A stretch of DNA of 64,000 nt, taken from positions 1-64,000 of the forward strand of contig NZ_JABUXW010000021.1 of NCBI RefSeq assembly GCF_014897585.1, read 5' to 3'. Source of the DNA: Brachybacterium tyrofermentans (lineage in GTDB: Bacteria > Actinomycetota > Actinomycetes > Actinomycetales > Dermabacteraceae). A model generated the notes under the pieces. The model searched no databases. It was not told the DNA's origin and saw only the letters and a list, made by a program, of their open reading frames with translations. A program made the translations under genes and the position numbers. This document shows positions 9,657 through 17,762 of the stretch, piece by piece; position 1 is the first letter of the stretch; each line of letters opens with the position of its first letter.

Positions 9657-10910
9657 TCAGCTGTGTCCCGCAGCGATGTTCTCCAGGACGCGGACGGCGG
9701 TGCCCGTGCCGTCCTCCTGCTGGAGCCGATCTGCGACGGCGGCTGCCTGTCGGGAGAACTGAGGGTCGACGACGAGCTGTTGCAGGCGGTCGGCGAGCAC
9801 CGGGACGGTCAGCTTCCGCAGGGCCACGGGCTCCGGACCGGCTCCCAGCGCCGCCACCCTCTGTCCCCAGAAGGCCTGGTCGCCCAGCACCGGAGCGACC
9901 AGGGCGGGCCTGCCCGCCCGCAGTCCGGCAGCGGTGGTCCCGGCTCCGCCGTGGTGCACCACGGCGCTGACGCGTGGGAACAGGAGATCGTGCGGGGCTT
10001 CGTCGAGGGTGAGGATCCGCGGGGAAGTCTCCTGCAGGTCCACTCCTCCCCAGCCGGTGGCGACGACGGCTCGGATCCCGGCGCGGTCCACTGCCTCGGC
10101 GATGAGCCGGCCACGCTCGGCGGCGCGCTTGCCGAACCCCATGCTCCCGAACCCGATGTAGACGGTCGGATCCTCGGAGTCCAGAAACTCCGCCAGGTGG
10201 GCAGGTGGTGTCCACTCGTTGCCGCTGCGGTGCCAGTAGCCGGTCACGTGCGCGGTGCCGGGGTAGTCGGCAGGCACCGGGACGACGTGCTCGCTGAAGC
10301 CGTACAGCACCGGCACGCGCGACCCGTCGGCCGTGTGGAGGTAATCGGAGAACCGGCTCATCCGGTCGAGGCCGAGGACTCGACGACGGAACGTGGTGAT
10401 CATGCCGCCGTAGGCGATCGCGCTGAATCGGTTGACGTGATAGCTGGCTCGATTGACGGGACCGGTCAGCGGACGGCTGATGAACGGGACCGGGAAGGCG
10501 CTCGTGGGGGTGAGGAACGGCAGCGGGATCGAGGCCACCACAGGGATCCCCAGTCGCTGCGCGATGTGGACGCCGCCGAGAGCCTTGGGGTGGGTGACGA
10601 TCAGGGTCGGCTCGACCCGCTGCGCGGCACGCCACTGCTCCACGAGCGATGCCCTCATGGCCGTCGTCATGCGGGTGATGAGCCGGAAGGAATCGGCGGG
10701 CCCGGCCATCTCGGCCATGCTGCCGCGCACGAGGCGGAGCATCTCGGTGCCCATCGGTTCGAACCCCGCGCCGCAGGCCTCGGCGTCGGCACGGAACTCC
10801 TCCGGTGCACAGACGACGGCCTCGTGCCCCTCGAGGCGCAAACGCGCGGCCAGCGCGATATAGGGGTCCACATCGCCCCGGGTGCCGAACGTCAGGATCA
10901 GAACTCTCAC
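9657..10910 (-). CDS. GT1-type glycosyltransferase (MGT/sterol-glucosyltransferase-like)
   Basis: The product of about 417 residues has the GT-B fold of family 1. The N-terminal VRVLILTFGTRGDVDPYIAL is the acceptor-domain signature, and the nucleotide-sugar motif lies in the C-terminal half: VVHHGGAGTTAAGLRAGRP followed by GDQAFWGQRV. Such enzymes glycosylate macrolides, flavonoids, sterols or glycolipids with UDP-sugars. AAGGAG directly abuts an upstream in-frame ATG (10919) but lies 9 nt before a GTG at 10910, so I favour the GTG. Co-transcription with a TetR and a drug exporter is reminiscent of the oleandomycin-type modify-and-export resistance pair; that parallel is inference. Confidence 0.85.
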   Translation of the reverse strand: MRVLILTFGTRGDVDPYIALAARLRLEGHEAVVCAPEEFRADAEACGAGFEPMGTEMLRLVRGSMAEMAGPADSFRLITRMTTAMRASLVEQWRAAQRVEPTLIVTHPKALGGVHIAQRLGIPVVASIPLPFLTPTSAFPVPFISRPLTGPVNRASYHVNRFSAIAYGGMITTFRRRVLGLDRMSRFSDYLHTADGSRVPVLYGFSEHVVPVPADYPGTAHVTGYWHRSGNEWTPPAHLAEFLDSEDPTVYIGFGSMGFGKRAAERGRLIAEAVDRAGIRAVVATGWGGVDLQETSPRILTLDEAPHDLLFPRVSAVVHHGGAGTTAAGLRAGRPALVAPVLGDQAFWGQRVAALGAGPEPVALRKLTVPVLADRLQQLVVDPQFSRQAAAVADRLQQEDGTGTAVRVLENIAAGHS

Positions 10911-11018
10911 GACGCACATCTCCTTCTGGTCCATCTGGTCGCGCTGCAGGAGTCGACTGGTGACGGGGTGCGGTGGACCTGTCAGAACTCCGGTTCCCCG
11001 TCGGCTGAATGCACGGTC

Positions 11019-11047
11019 AGCGTAGGACTGACTGAACAGTCAGTCAA
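11019..11047 (-). promoter_or_regulatory. Promoter with palindromic TetR operator in the spacer
   Basis: Reading the minus strand, TTGACT (11042-11047) and TACGCT (11019-11024) are separated by exactly 17 bp. The spacer and -35 are covered by the perfect palindrome GACTGACTG-AA-CAGTCAGTC (11026-11045). Repressor binding would exclude polymerase. It drives the glycosyltransferase-tetR-ABC operon. Confidence 0.8.
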
Positions 11048-11061
11048 GGCCACGAAGATCG

Positions 11062-11826
11062 TCAGTCGTTCCCGAGCTCCAGCCGGGCCCAGGCGTGACG
11101 GGTGAGGAGCGCCCCGACGATGGCGACCGTGAAGGGTGCGAGCAGAAGAGCGGGGTGGATGGTGTCGCCGGGGGCCGCCCACAGCACGGGAATCGCCCAG
11201 GGGATGACCTGGCCCAGGCCGAAGCCCGCGGCGATGTTGGTGACCACGACGAGCGCCAGGGTCGCGGCGATGCCGGCGAGATATCCATGACCCACGGTGG
11301 CTATCCACATGACCGGCAGGGCGCTGAGCCCGAGGAGCGCGGCGACCAGGAAGACGGCGAGCGCACTGCGTGCCGCCCCGTCCCCGGGCAGGCCGAGGGC
11401 CAGCCCGGCGGCCGTGACCAGGAAGCTCTCGGCGGCAGCCAGAAGGAGTGCCCAGATGGCGGCGGCGCACACCTTGGCGTCAGCGATCGTGGATCTCGCA
11501 GCAGGCAGTGCGAACAGGCCGACGATGGTGCTATCAGTGAATTCTCGCCCGACGCTCCAGGCCATGACGATGCCGACCGCGAGCAGGGAGGTGATGCCGA
11601 CGCTCGTGGTGGCCAGGGCGGTGTAGCCGGCCCATCCGGGAGCAGTGACCAGGGCAGCCGCTTGGCGACCCATGTCGGTCTCCGCCGAATACTGGGCCGT
11701 GGCGTACCCACCGGCCGTCGTGACGAGAACGAGGACCAGTGTCGAGACGGTCGCAATGCGGGAGACCAGGGCGCGGGAGAGCTTTCGTGCCTCCAGCGCA
11801 TAGGCTGCCCGCCTCGGCGAGGTCAT
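11062..11826 (-). CDS. ABC-2 type transporter permease
   Basis: The 254-residue protein has about six membrane segments and the N-terminus RRAAYALEARKLSRALVSR, typical of ABC-2 permeases of the BcrB/EcsB type. It overlaps the ATPase gene by 4 nt (ATGA) and is the last gene of the third TetR-ABC cassette. Related small permeases export lantibiotics, bacitracin-like peptides or unknown lipids; the substrate here is unknown. Confidence 0.85.
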   Translation of the reverse strand: MTSPRRAAYALEARKLSRALVSRIATVSTLVLVLVTTAGGYATAQYSAETDMGRQAAALVTAPGWAGYTALATTSVGITSLLAVGIVMAWSVGREFTDSTIVGLFALPAARSTIADAKVCAAAIWALLLAAAESFLVTAAGLALGLPGDGAARSALAVFLVAALLGLSALPVMWIATVGHGYLAGIAATLALVVVTNIAAGFGLGQVIPWAIPVLWAAPGDTIHPALLLAPFTVAIVGALLTRHAWARLELGND

Positions 11827-12551
11827 GGCCGGCCCTCGGCGATGTCGGCAGCCAGCACGACCTCGAAGAAGCGACGCTCGAGATCCGGTCCATCCGGGGC
11901 GAGGGAGTCGCGGACTCGTCCACGGTGCAGGATGTCGACCTGGTCGGCGATCCGAGCGACTTCATCGAAGTGGTGGCTGGTGACGAGCGCTGCGCCCCCG
12001 TCGCGGGTGAACGCGGTGATGAGCTCGCGCAGTCCCACGACTGCCAGCGGGTCCAGGCCGTTCGTCGGCTCGTCGAGGACCACCAGGTCCGGCCGGTGGG
12101 CGAAGGCGGCCGCCAGGCCGACCTTCTGCCTGGTGCCCAGCGAGAGCCGCGCGGCCGGGATGTCCAGCCATGGGGTCATCCTCAGGATGTCCCCGAGGTC
12201 GCGGATCGACTCCTGGACCATGAGTCCGGAGGCGCCATGGAGCCGTGCTGCTGCGGCGATGTTCTCTCGGGCCGTCAGCTCGGGATAGGAGAACGGCATC
12301 TCGACCAGGTGGCCGACGCGGCCCCAGAGGTCGCCGCGGGCGGACCCGATGTCCTGGCCGTGGATCCGGATGGATCCGCTGTCGGGGTGGAGCATGCCGA
12401 GCATCACCCGCAGCGCGGTGGTCTTTCCCGCACCGTTGAGGCCGACCAGGGCTCGGCACGTGCCGGCGTCCACGGTCAGATCCAGTCCCTCCAGCACCGG
12501 ACGTGCCCGCAGGGAGCGCCGGACGTCGATCACCTCCAGCGCGTGCGTCAT
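11823..12551 (-). CDS. ABC transporter ATP-binding protein
   Basis: The 242-residue ATPase has Walker A GLNGAGKTT (about 35-43), Q-loop region VGHLVEMPFSYPELTA, signature LSLGTRQKVGLA, Walker B LVVLDEPTNGLD and H-loop TSHHF. The start is ATG 12551, which overlaps the stop of the upstream tetR (ATGA); a longer in-frame extension runs antisense-free through tetR and is not used. It resembles BcrA-type ATPases and pairs with the small permease that follows. Confidence 0.9.
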   Translation of the reverse strand: MTHALEVIDVRRSLRARPVLEGLDLTVDAGTCRALVGLNGAGKTTALRVMLGMLHPDSGSIRIHGQDIGSARGDLWGRVGHLVEMPFSYPELTARENIAAAARLHGASGLMVQESIRDLGDILRMTPWLDIPAARLSLGTRQKVGLAAAFAHRPDLVVLDEPTNGLDPLAVVGLRELITAFTRDGGAALVTSHHFDEVARIADQVDILHRGRVRDSLAPDGPDLERRFFEVVLAADIAEGRP

Positions 12552-13114
12552 CCTGCGTCCTGGAGCAGGCTGAGAAGGCTCTCGCGCAAGGCCTGGTCCG
12601 CGAAGGTCCGGTCGGGCTCGGTACCCCAATGGATCAGGACGGCCGTCGCCGCACCCATCACTGCTCCGGCTGCGGTGCGCGCGGCCAGGGCGGACGTCCC
12701 GGGGGTGCCCAGGGCTTCGGAGATCGCGTCCTGGCTCGCCTGCCCGGACCTCCACAGCGCCGAGCGCAGCTCGGGCGTCGAGGTGATCAGGCGGAGGCGC
12801 CGACGGAACTGCGCCGATCGCATCTCCGCCGTGGCCTCCTCGTGCTGCATGGCCGACACCAGGCCTCGCACAGCCCGTTCGAGGGCAGGCAGCTGGGTCG
12901 GCTGGCTCGCGACCGCCGCGGCGATCACCGGGTCGAACAGGTCGCCCACCACCACGTCCCCCTTGGACGGGAAGTGCCGGAAGAACGTCATGTGTGAGAC
13001 GCCGGCTTCATGGGCGATTGCGGCCACGGACGTCTCGGCGTAGCCGTGCGCCTCGAACAGCGTCACGGCGCACCGCTGGAGACGTTCGCGGGTGGTGGTC
13101 GACGACGTCGTCAT
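12548..13114 (-). CDS. TetR family regulator of the third ABC cassette
   Basis: The 188-residue repressor has an N-terminal HTH: RCAVTLFEAHGYAETSVAAI then AHEAGVSHMTFFRHFPSKGD (about 14-55). The C-terminus matches the TetR_C ligand domain in length. The start ATG lies 6 nt after a TAACAT -10 element, so the mRNA may be leaderless. A near-perfect 13-bp inverted repeat (13123-13149) overlaps this promoter, indicating autoregulation of the tetR-ATPase-permease operon. Confidence 0.88.
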   Translation of the reverse strand: MTTSSTTTRERLQRCAVTLFEAHGYAETSVAAIAHEAGVSHMTFFRHFPSKGDVVVGDLFDPVIAAAVASQPTQLPALERAVRGLVSAMQHEEATAEMRSAQFRRRLRLITSTPELRSALWRSGQASQDAISEALGTPGTSALAARTAAGAVMGAATAVLIHWGTEPDRTFADQALRESLLSLLQDAG

Positions 13115-13122
13115 GCGGCGAT

Positions 13123-13149
13123 GTTACTCCCTCACAGTGAGTGAATAAC
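13123..13149 (-). promoter_or_regulatory. TetR operator overlapping a leaderless promoter
   Basis: Arms GTTACTCCCTCAC (13123-13135) and GTGAGTGAATAAC (13137-13149) pair at 11 of 13 positions around one central base. On the minus strand TTATTC and TAACAT with a 16-bp spacer form a plausible promoter embedded in the palindrome. Confidence 0.7.
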
Positions 13150-13234
13150 ACCCCTCGTTCGTCACGGAGAGAAGGGCTCTCGGCTCCCCGCCGAGACAAC
13201 CTCGAAGGCGGTCCCCGACGCGACGCCGACGCCG

Positions 13235-13582
13235 TCACCGTCGAGCGCCCGAGTGCACGTGCACATGAAGATGCTTGGAGTCCTGGTAGGCACCCAGGTT
13301 GGTGAGCACGGCAGCGGCGCCGTGCTCTCGTTCGACGTCCCGGGCGATCTGCTGGACGGCGCTCAGCAGGGCGCGAAGGTCCGCCTCGTCCTCGGGGCCC
13401 GCCGTGGTCAGGGAGGCGATGTGCCGCGTGGGGATCACCACGATGTGCACGTCCCAGAAGGGACGGGTGTGGTGGAAGGCGAGCACGCGCCGGCCCTCGT
13501 GGACCACGTCCAGAGCTCCGGGGTCGGGGATCGCGACGTCGCAGTAGAAGTCGGATCCGGTGTAGAAGGTCTCGTCCGCCAT
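13235..13582 (-). CDS. HIT family protein
   Basis: The 115-residue protein has the histidine-triad signature KHLHVHVHSG at its C-terminus and the upstream nucleotide-binding region FWDVHIVVIPTRHIASL. HIT proteins hydrolyse or transfer nucleotides through phosphoramidates or dinucleoside polyphosphates. The start ATG 13582 (MADETFYTGSDFYCD) matches the usual HIT length; upstream in-frame codons lack homology. The gene is divergent from the AlkD-like gene at 13647. Confidence 0.88.
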   Translation of the reverse strand: MADETFYTGSDFYCDVAIPDPGALDVVHEGRRVLAFHHTRPFWDVHIVVIPTRHIASLTTAGPEDEADLRALLSAVQQIARDVEREHGAAAVLTNLGAYQDSKHLHVHVHSGARR

Positions 13583-13646
13583 GCCCCCAGTATCGCGGTC
13601 ATCACCGTGGGTAGGCTGAGGCCACGGTGACCGGAGAGGGGACCTG

Positions 13647-14342
13647 ATGACCCAGGATGCGAAGAGCACGAGCGTCGAGACCGAGCGCGACGAGGTGCTG
13701 GCGGAGCTGGCCGCCCTCGAGGACCCCACGGCCCGCGCGGTCAATGAGAGGCGCGGCGACGACCACGGCGTGAACCTCACGAAGCTGCGCGCGATCGCCA
13801 AGCGGCTGAAGGCCCGTCCCGATCTGGCCCGCGAGCTGTGGGGGACCGGCGACAGCGCCGCGAAGCTCCTCGCGATCCTCCTCTCGCGCCCGAAGGACTT
13901 CGAGCAGGCCGAGCTCGACGCGATGCTCCGGGAGGCCGGTTCACCCAAGGTGCACGACTGGCTCGTGAACTATCTCGCGATGAAGGGCCCGCACCGCGAG
14001 GCCCTGAGGAAGGCCTGGTTCGCCGACGCGGACCCCGTGGTCGCGAGCGCCGGCTGGGCACTGACCAGCGACCGTGTGGTGAAGACGCCCGACGGGATCG
14101 GCCAGGCCGCGCTGCTGGATCTCATCGAAGAGCAGATGCAGGACGCCCCCGCACGTCTGCAGTGGGCCATGAACACCTGCCTCGCCCAGATCGGCATCAC
14201 CAACCCCGAGCTGCGGGAGCGTGCGCGGGACATCGGGGTGCGCCTGGAAGTGCTCAAGGACTACCCGACGCCGCCGAACTGCACCTCACCGTTCGCGCCG
14301 ATCTGGATCGACGAGATGGTCCGACGGAACAGCGGGGGCTGA
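13647..14342 (+). CDS. DNA alkylation repair (AlkD-like, HEAT-repeat) protein
   Basis: The 231-residue helical protein has features of the PF08713 alkylation-repair family: NLTKLRAIAKRLKARPDLARELWGTG, HDWLVNYLAMKGP and ADADPVVASAGWALTSDRV. These proteins excise positively charged alkylated bases without base flipping. The C-terminal NCTSPFAPIWIDEMVRR is a conserved tail of the bacterial subgroup. A GGAGAGGGG ribosome-binding site lies 5 nt before the ATG. The stop is in the same frame as the truncated regulator that follows. Confidence 0.85.
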   Translation: MTQDAKSTSVETERDEVLAELAALEDPTARAVNERRGDDHGVNLTKLRAIAKRLKARPDLARELWGTGDSAAKLLAILLSRPKDFEQAELDAMLREAGSPKVHDWLVNYLAMKGPHREALRKAWFADADPVVASAGWALTSDRVVKTPDGIGQAALLDLIEEQMQDAPARLQWAMNTCLAQIGITNPELRERARDIGVRLEVLKDYPTPPNCTSPFAPIWIDEMVRRNSGG

Positions 14343-15098
14343 GAGCTCGTCAGCTCGTCGTCCAGTCACCGCTTTCGATCGCGCGCCCCGCGCCGCCGAG
14401 CCGCGTGCCGGGCCACCGGGATCTCCCCGGAGGTGCTCGAGGCTGTGGCGCGTGCCCTCCAGCTCGACGACGTCGAGCACGAGCATCTGCGCAATCTGCT
14501 CCACGCCGCCCGCCCCTCGCCGCTCCGAGCGCCGCGATCACGGGCCCGGCAGGCGGTCCGGCCCACGGTCCAGAAGGTCCTCGACGCACTCGACGTGCCG
14601 GGCTTCGTGCAGAACAGCCGCCTGGAGATCGTCGCGGCGAACGCTCTCGGCCAGGCCCTCTATGCCGACGCGGAGGGCGATCACCGGCTGACGCTGCCCT
14701 TCAGCATGCCCCACTTCGTGTTCCTGGATCCTCGCAGCTCGGACTTCTACGGTGACTGGTCGCGCGTGGCCCGCAACCAGGTCGCGCTGCTGCGCACGTG
14801 CGCCGGCAGGACGCCGGACGACCCGGAGCTGCTCGCCCTCATCGGGAAGCTGTCCACCCAGTCCCCGCACTTCCGCGAGCTCTGGGCCACGCACGACGTG
14901 CTGAAGTACCGGAAGGGGCCCAAGAACTACCACCACCCCGTCGTCGGTGACGTCGAGTTCATCGGGGAGTCCTTCGACCTCTCCGGGGACGAGGACCTCG
15001 CTCTGCTGACGTACACCTACGAGCAGAACTCCCCGACGGCCCAGGCGATGACCCTCCTGGCCAGCTGGATCAGCCCCGCCGTTCTTCCGTCCTCGTAG
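14343..15098 (+). pseudogene. MmyB-like regulator remnant, HTH domain deleted
   Basis: The frame begins right after the AlkD stop and contains the second half of a familiar XRE regulator: RATGISPEVLEAVARALQLDD, followed by the MmyB-like ligand-binding domain (VLDALDVPGFVQNSRLEIVA, NQVALLRTCAGR, SFDLSGDEDLALLTYTY). In intact relatives about 50 residues of HTH precede RATG; here only 24 codons of unrelated Ser/Arg-rich sequence fit between the stop and this motif, and no alternative frame supplies an HTH. The only usable start is an internal GTG (14433). I infer a deletion that removed the DNA-binding half, leaving either a non-functional remnant or a stand-alone ligand-binding domain. Confidence 0.75.
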
Positions 15099-15116
15099 CT
15101 GTTCGCAGTCGGCTGC

Positions 15117-16100
15117 TCAGGTACGGGCGGCGACCTCGACGAGCAGGGCCTTATGGTCGCTGCCGGTGACCGTCTCGAACCGCGACACGCCGCCGATCAC
15201 TGCGTCGGATGCCAGCGCGTGATCGATGCGTGCGAACGCGGGAATCCGTGCGCCCGCCGGCCAGGTCGGATGCCAACCCAGTCCATCGCCTTCTCGCCTC
15301 GCCACGAGGTCGTGCAGTTCCCCGCCAGCAGTCAGCTCGCGCATCGTGTGGTGCTGGTCGATCGCGTTGAAGTCCCCGACCAGCAGCAGGTTCTCCTCGT
15401 GGAAGGGCTCGGCGAGGCGGCCGACGGCGGCGGCTTCGTCGGTCCAGACTTCGGCCCCCATCTGCGGCGGCGCGGTGTGGATCACCCCGAGGTGCCAGTC
15501 CGTGCCGTCGACCGTGGTGGTCGCGATGAGGTTCTCGAACCGGGTGCCCTCGGTGCGCGCCGCGAGCTCGACCGGAGTACGGGATAGGAGCATCGATCCG
15601 CTCGCATCCGTGTCGGCTCTGCCCAGCTGATGCGGGAACTGGTCCAGGATGCCCGCGCCCGCGAGCTGCTCCTCGAATCCCGGTGTGTACTCCTGCAGCG
15701 CGAGCACATCGACATCAGGGGTGACCAGCTGCGCGACCTCGTCGAGGTCCGCGCTCCCGTACTGGAGGTTCAGCGAGAGGACCGCGAGGGTGCTGCCGAC
15801 CGCGATCGGGTAGGGCTCCCTCTCGCCCGGTGGGAGCAGCGGCCAGGCGAAGACCGTCATCGCGACGACCAGGACGGCTGCCCCGAGCAGTCGCCACCAT
15901 GCGCGCAGCACGAGGATCAGGCCGACGCAGCCGACCAGCACCGGGATCCACAGCAGCGGGATGAACGTCGCCGCGGCGATCACGGAGTGGTGCCAGGTGT
16001 GCAGCTCGGTGACCAGGCGCAGCACCAGAAGCACCGCCGATGCGAGCGCCCCCGCAATCAGCAGTCCCCACCCCAGGACCGATACCCCCGTACGGATCAT
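15117..16100 (-). CDS. Membrane-anchored endonuclease/exonuclease/phosphatase family protein
   Basis: The 327-residue protein has three N-terminal membrane segments (about 10-85) followed by an extracytoplasmic EEP domain. Catalytic landmarks are LSLNLQYGS (Asn), LALQEYTPG (Glu), VGDFNAIDQ (Asp-x-Asn), RIDHALAS and the terminal GSDHKALLVEV (SDH). The family includes DNases, sphingomyelinases and phosphatases; the outward-facing topology favours a lipid or extracellular nucleic-acid substrate. TAGACT lies 6 nt before the ATG, pointing to leaderless translation. Confidence 0.87.
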   Translation of the reverse strand: MIRTGVSVLGWGLLIAGALASAVLLVLRLVTELHTWHHSVIAAATFIPLLWIPVLVGCVGLILVLRAWWRLLGAAVLVVAMTVFAWPLLPPGEREPYPIAVGSTLAVLSLNLQYGSADLDEVAQLVTPDVDVLALQEYTPGFEEQLAGAGILDQFPHQLGRADTDASGSMLLSRTPVELAARTEGTRFENLIATTTVDGTDWHLGVIHTAPPQMGAEVWTDEAAAVGRLAEPFHEENLLLVGDFNAIDQHHTMRELTAGGELHDLVARREGDGLGWHPTWPAGARIPAFARIDHALASDAVIGGVSRFETVTGSDHKALLVEVAART

Positions 16101-16109
16101 GAGGGGAGT

Positions 16110-16511
16110 CTACGGGGCAGGCGGGCTGCCCGGACGCGTACCAAAGGTGCCTGGATCCACGGGACGCTTCGACCGGGGCAGCTTCTCGACGACGAGCAGA
16201 TACGACTCGGTCACCAGCTCCCGGACCAGCTCTGCATCGAGCTCGCCGCCCGGCTCGAGCGTGATCCAGTGCCGTTTGTTCATGTGATAGCCCGGCGTGA
16301 TGTCCCGGTGGGCCTGCCGCAGCGCCTCGGAATCCCGAGGGTCCGCCTTCAGCACCACGATCTGCTCCCCGCGCACCTCGGTGAACAGAAGGAACATCTT
16401 GCCGACGACCTTGAAGACGTCGTACTCCGGACCGAACGGGCGGGTCGCCTCCGCTGCCGGGAGCTCCTCGGCGCGCCGATGAGCGATCTCCTGCAGGGCT
16501 TCACCGTCCAT
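16110..16511 (-). CDS. MmcQ/YjbR family protein
   Basis: The 133-residue protein matches the MmcQ/YjbR (PF04237) fold: ATRPFGPEYDVFKVVGKMFLLF near the N-terminus, VVLKADPRDSEALRQAH in the middle and KRHWITLEPGGELDAELVRELV late. Members have a CyaY-like fold and are thought to bind DNA, but a function is not established. The start overlaps the end of the preceding GNAT gene by 11 nt, so the two are probably co-translated. Confidence 0.87.
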   Translation of the reverse strand: MDGEALQEIAHRRAEELPAAEATRPFGPEYDVFKVVGKMFLLFTEVRGEQIVVLKADPRDSEALRQAHRDITPGYHMNKRHWITLEPGGELDAELVRELVTESYLLVVEKLPRSKRPVDPGTFGTRPGSPPAP

Positions 16512-17127
16512 GGTGCGGTTCCTCCTTCGTCGTCTCGGTATGGGAGGGATGCGCCACGTCGTGCTGAGCGCTCACATGCCAGGCGCTGAGGTCGTCCCAG
16601 TCGAACGTGGTCGTCTGCCCGGTCTCCCAGTCGCGCCGGAGGATGCTGTACGCGGTCGAGGCGAGCGGTGCGCCGCCGTTCACCGGCCAGCCTTCGCGGT
16701 AGTGCGCTTCCTTGAGCCAGCCGCAGCGGACGAAGGTCGTGCGCATGGCGATGTTGTCCTCGCGGGTCTGACCCTCGAAGCGGTTCACGCTCGGCATCGT
16801 GCTGAACACGTGGGCGGTCGCCGCGCTGAGGACGGGCACTCCGAGACCGCGGCCGCGGAACGGACCGTCTAGACGAAGATCGAACAGCGGTGTGCCCTCG
16901 CTCAGGTCCTCGAAGCGGAGGAAGCCGATGCGCCCGAGCTCGCGGTGATCGATCCAGAACGAGTCGTTGTCCTCGTCCCGGTAGGCGCCCTTGCCGATCG
17001 CGCCCTCCACGTCTCCGGCACTGGGGTGCACGCGGACATGGAACGGAAAGTCGTTCCGAGTCATGAAGTCGATGAGGGCGGCACGGTCCTGACCAGCGGG
17101 GTCCAGGCGTGTGAGGGAGATGGTCAT
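16501..17127 (-). CDS. GNAT family N-acetyltransferase (RimJ/RimL-like)
   Basis: The 208-residue protein has the acetyl-CoA motif LDGPFRGRGLGVPVLSAATA (about 90-109), preceded by LGRIGFLRFEDLS and followed by FEGQTREDNIAMRTTFVRCG, the layout of RimJ/RimL-type acetyltransferases. Its C-terminus overlaps the MmcQ gene. TAGACT lies 7 nt before the ATG, fitting a leaderless transcript. The substrate is unknown. Confidence 0.82.
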   Translation of the reverse strand: MTISLTRLDPAGQDRAALIDFMTRNDFPFHVRVHPSAGDVEGAIGKGAYRDEDNDSFWIDHRELGRIGFLRFEDLSEGTPLFDLRLDGPFRGRGLGVPVLSAATAHVFSTMPSVNRFEGQTREDNIAMRTTFVRCGWLKEAHYREGWPVNGGAPLASTAYSILRRDWETGQTTTFDWDDLSAWHVSAQHDVAHPSHTETTKEEPHHGR

Positions 17128-17222
17128 ACGGCAGAGTCTACTGACGCAGCCGATCTCCCCGATGACTCGTCTCCAGCTGGAAACCTCTTCTCGATCAGGA
17201 CCTTTCCTGGAATGATCGACCC

Positions 17223-17762
17223 ATGGCTTCCACAGTGGTATCCGTCCACGTCAGTGCCGATCACACCTTCAGCAAGGATCCGGCTCGCGCGATCGAGCTC
17301 GACGAGGGGATCGGGGTGCGCGGAGATGCGCACGCCGGCACCACGGTGAAGCATCGCAGCAGAGTCGCCCGTGACCCGGATCAGCCCAACCTGCGACAGG
17401 TCCATCTGATCCACCAGGAGTTGTTCGAAGAGCTCGCGGCCGACGGGCACGTCGTCGAACCCGGCCAGCTGGGGGAGAACATCACGACCGCAGGCATCGA
17501 CCTCCTCAGCCTCCCGGTGGGGACTCGCCTGCACATCGGCGACGCGGTCATCGTGGTCACCGGGCTGCGGAACCCGTGCCAGCAGATCAACGACTTCCAA
17601 CCGGGGCTGCTGAAGAGGGTGCTCCGCAAGGACGACACCGGTGAGGTCCAGCGGCTCACCGGCGTCATGGGCATCGTGGCCCGCAGCGGCACGGTGCGCC
17701 CGTCGGATCCGATCACGGTCGAGCTGCCGCCGGAGCCCCATCATCCGCTCGCCAAGGTCTAA
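17223..17762 (+). CDS. MOSC domain protein
   Basis: The 179-residue single-domain protein has the MOSC landmarks GIGVRGDAHAG, QLGENITTAGIDL and the conserved cysteine in LRNPCQQIND. MOSC domains bind sulfur or the molybdenum cofactor (MOCS3/YiiM-like proteins). No Moco biosynthesis genes are nearby. The 3' end overlaps the convergent methyltransferase gene by 4 bp. Confidence 0.9.
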   Translation: MASTVVSVHVSADHTFSKDPARAIELDEGIGVRGDAHAGTTVKHRSRVARDPDQPNLRQVHLIHQELFEELAADGHVVEPGQLGENITTAGIDLLSLPVGTRLHIGDAVIVVTGLRNPCQQINDFQPGLLKRVLRKDDTGEVQRLTGVMGIVARSGTVRPSDPITVELPPEPHHPLAKV

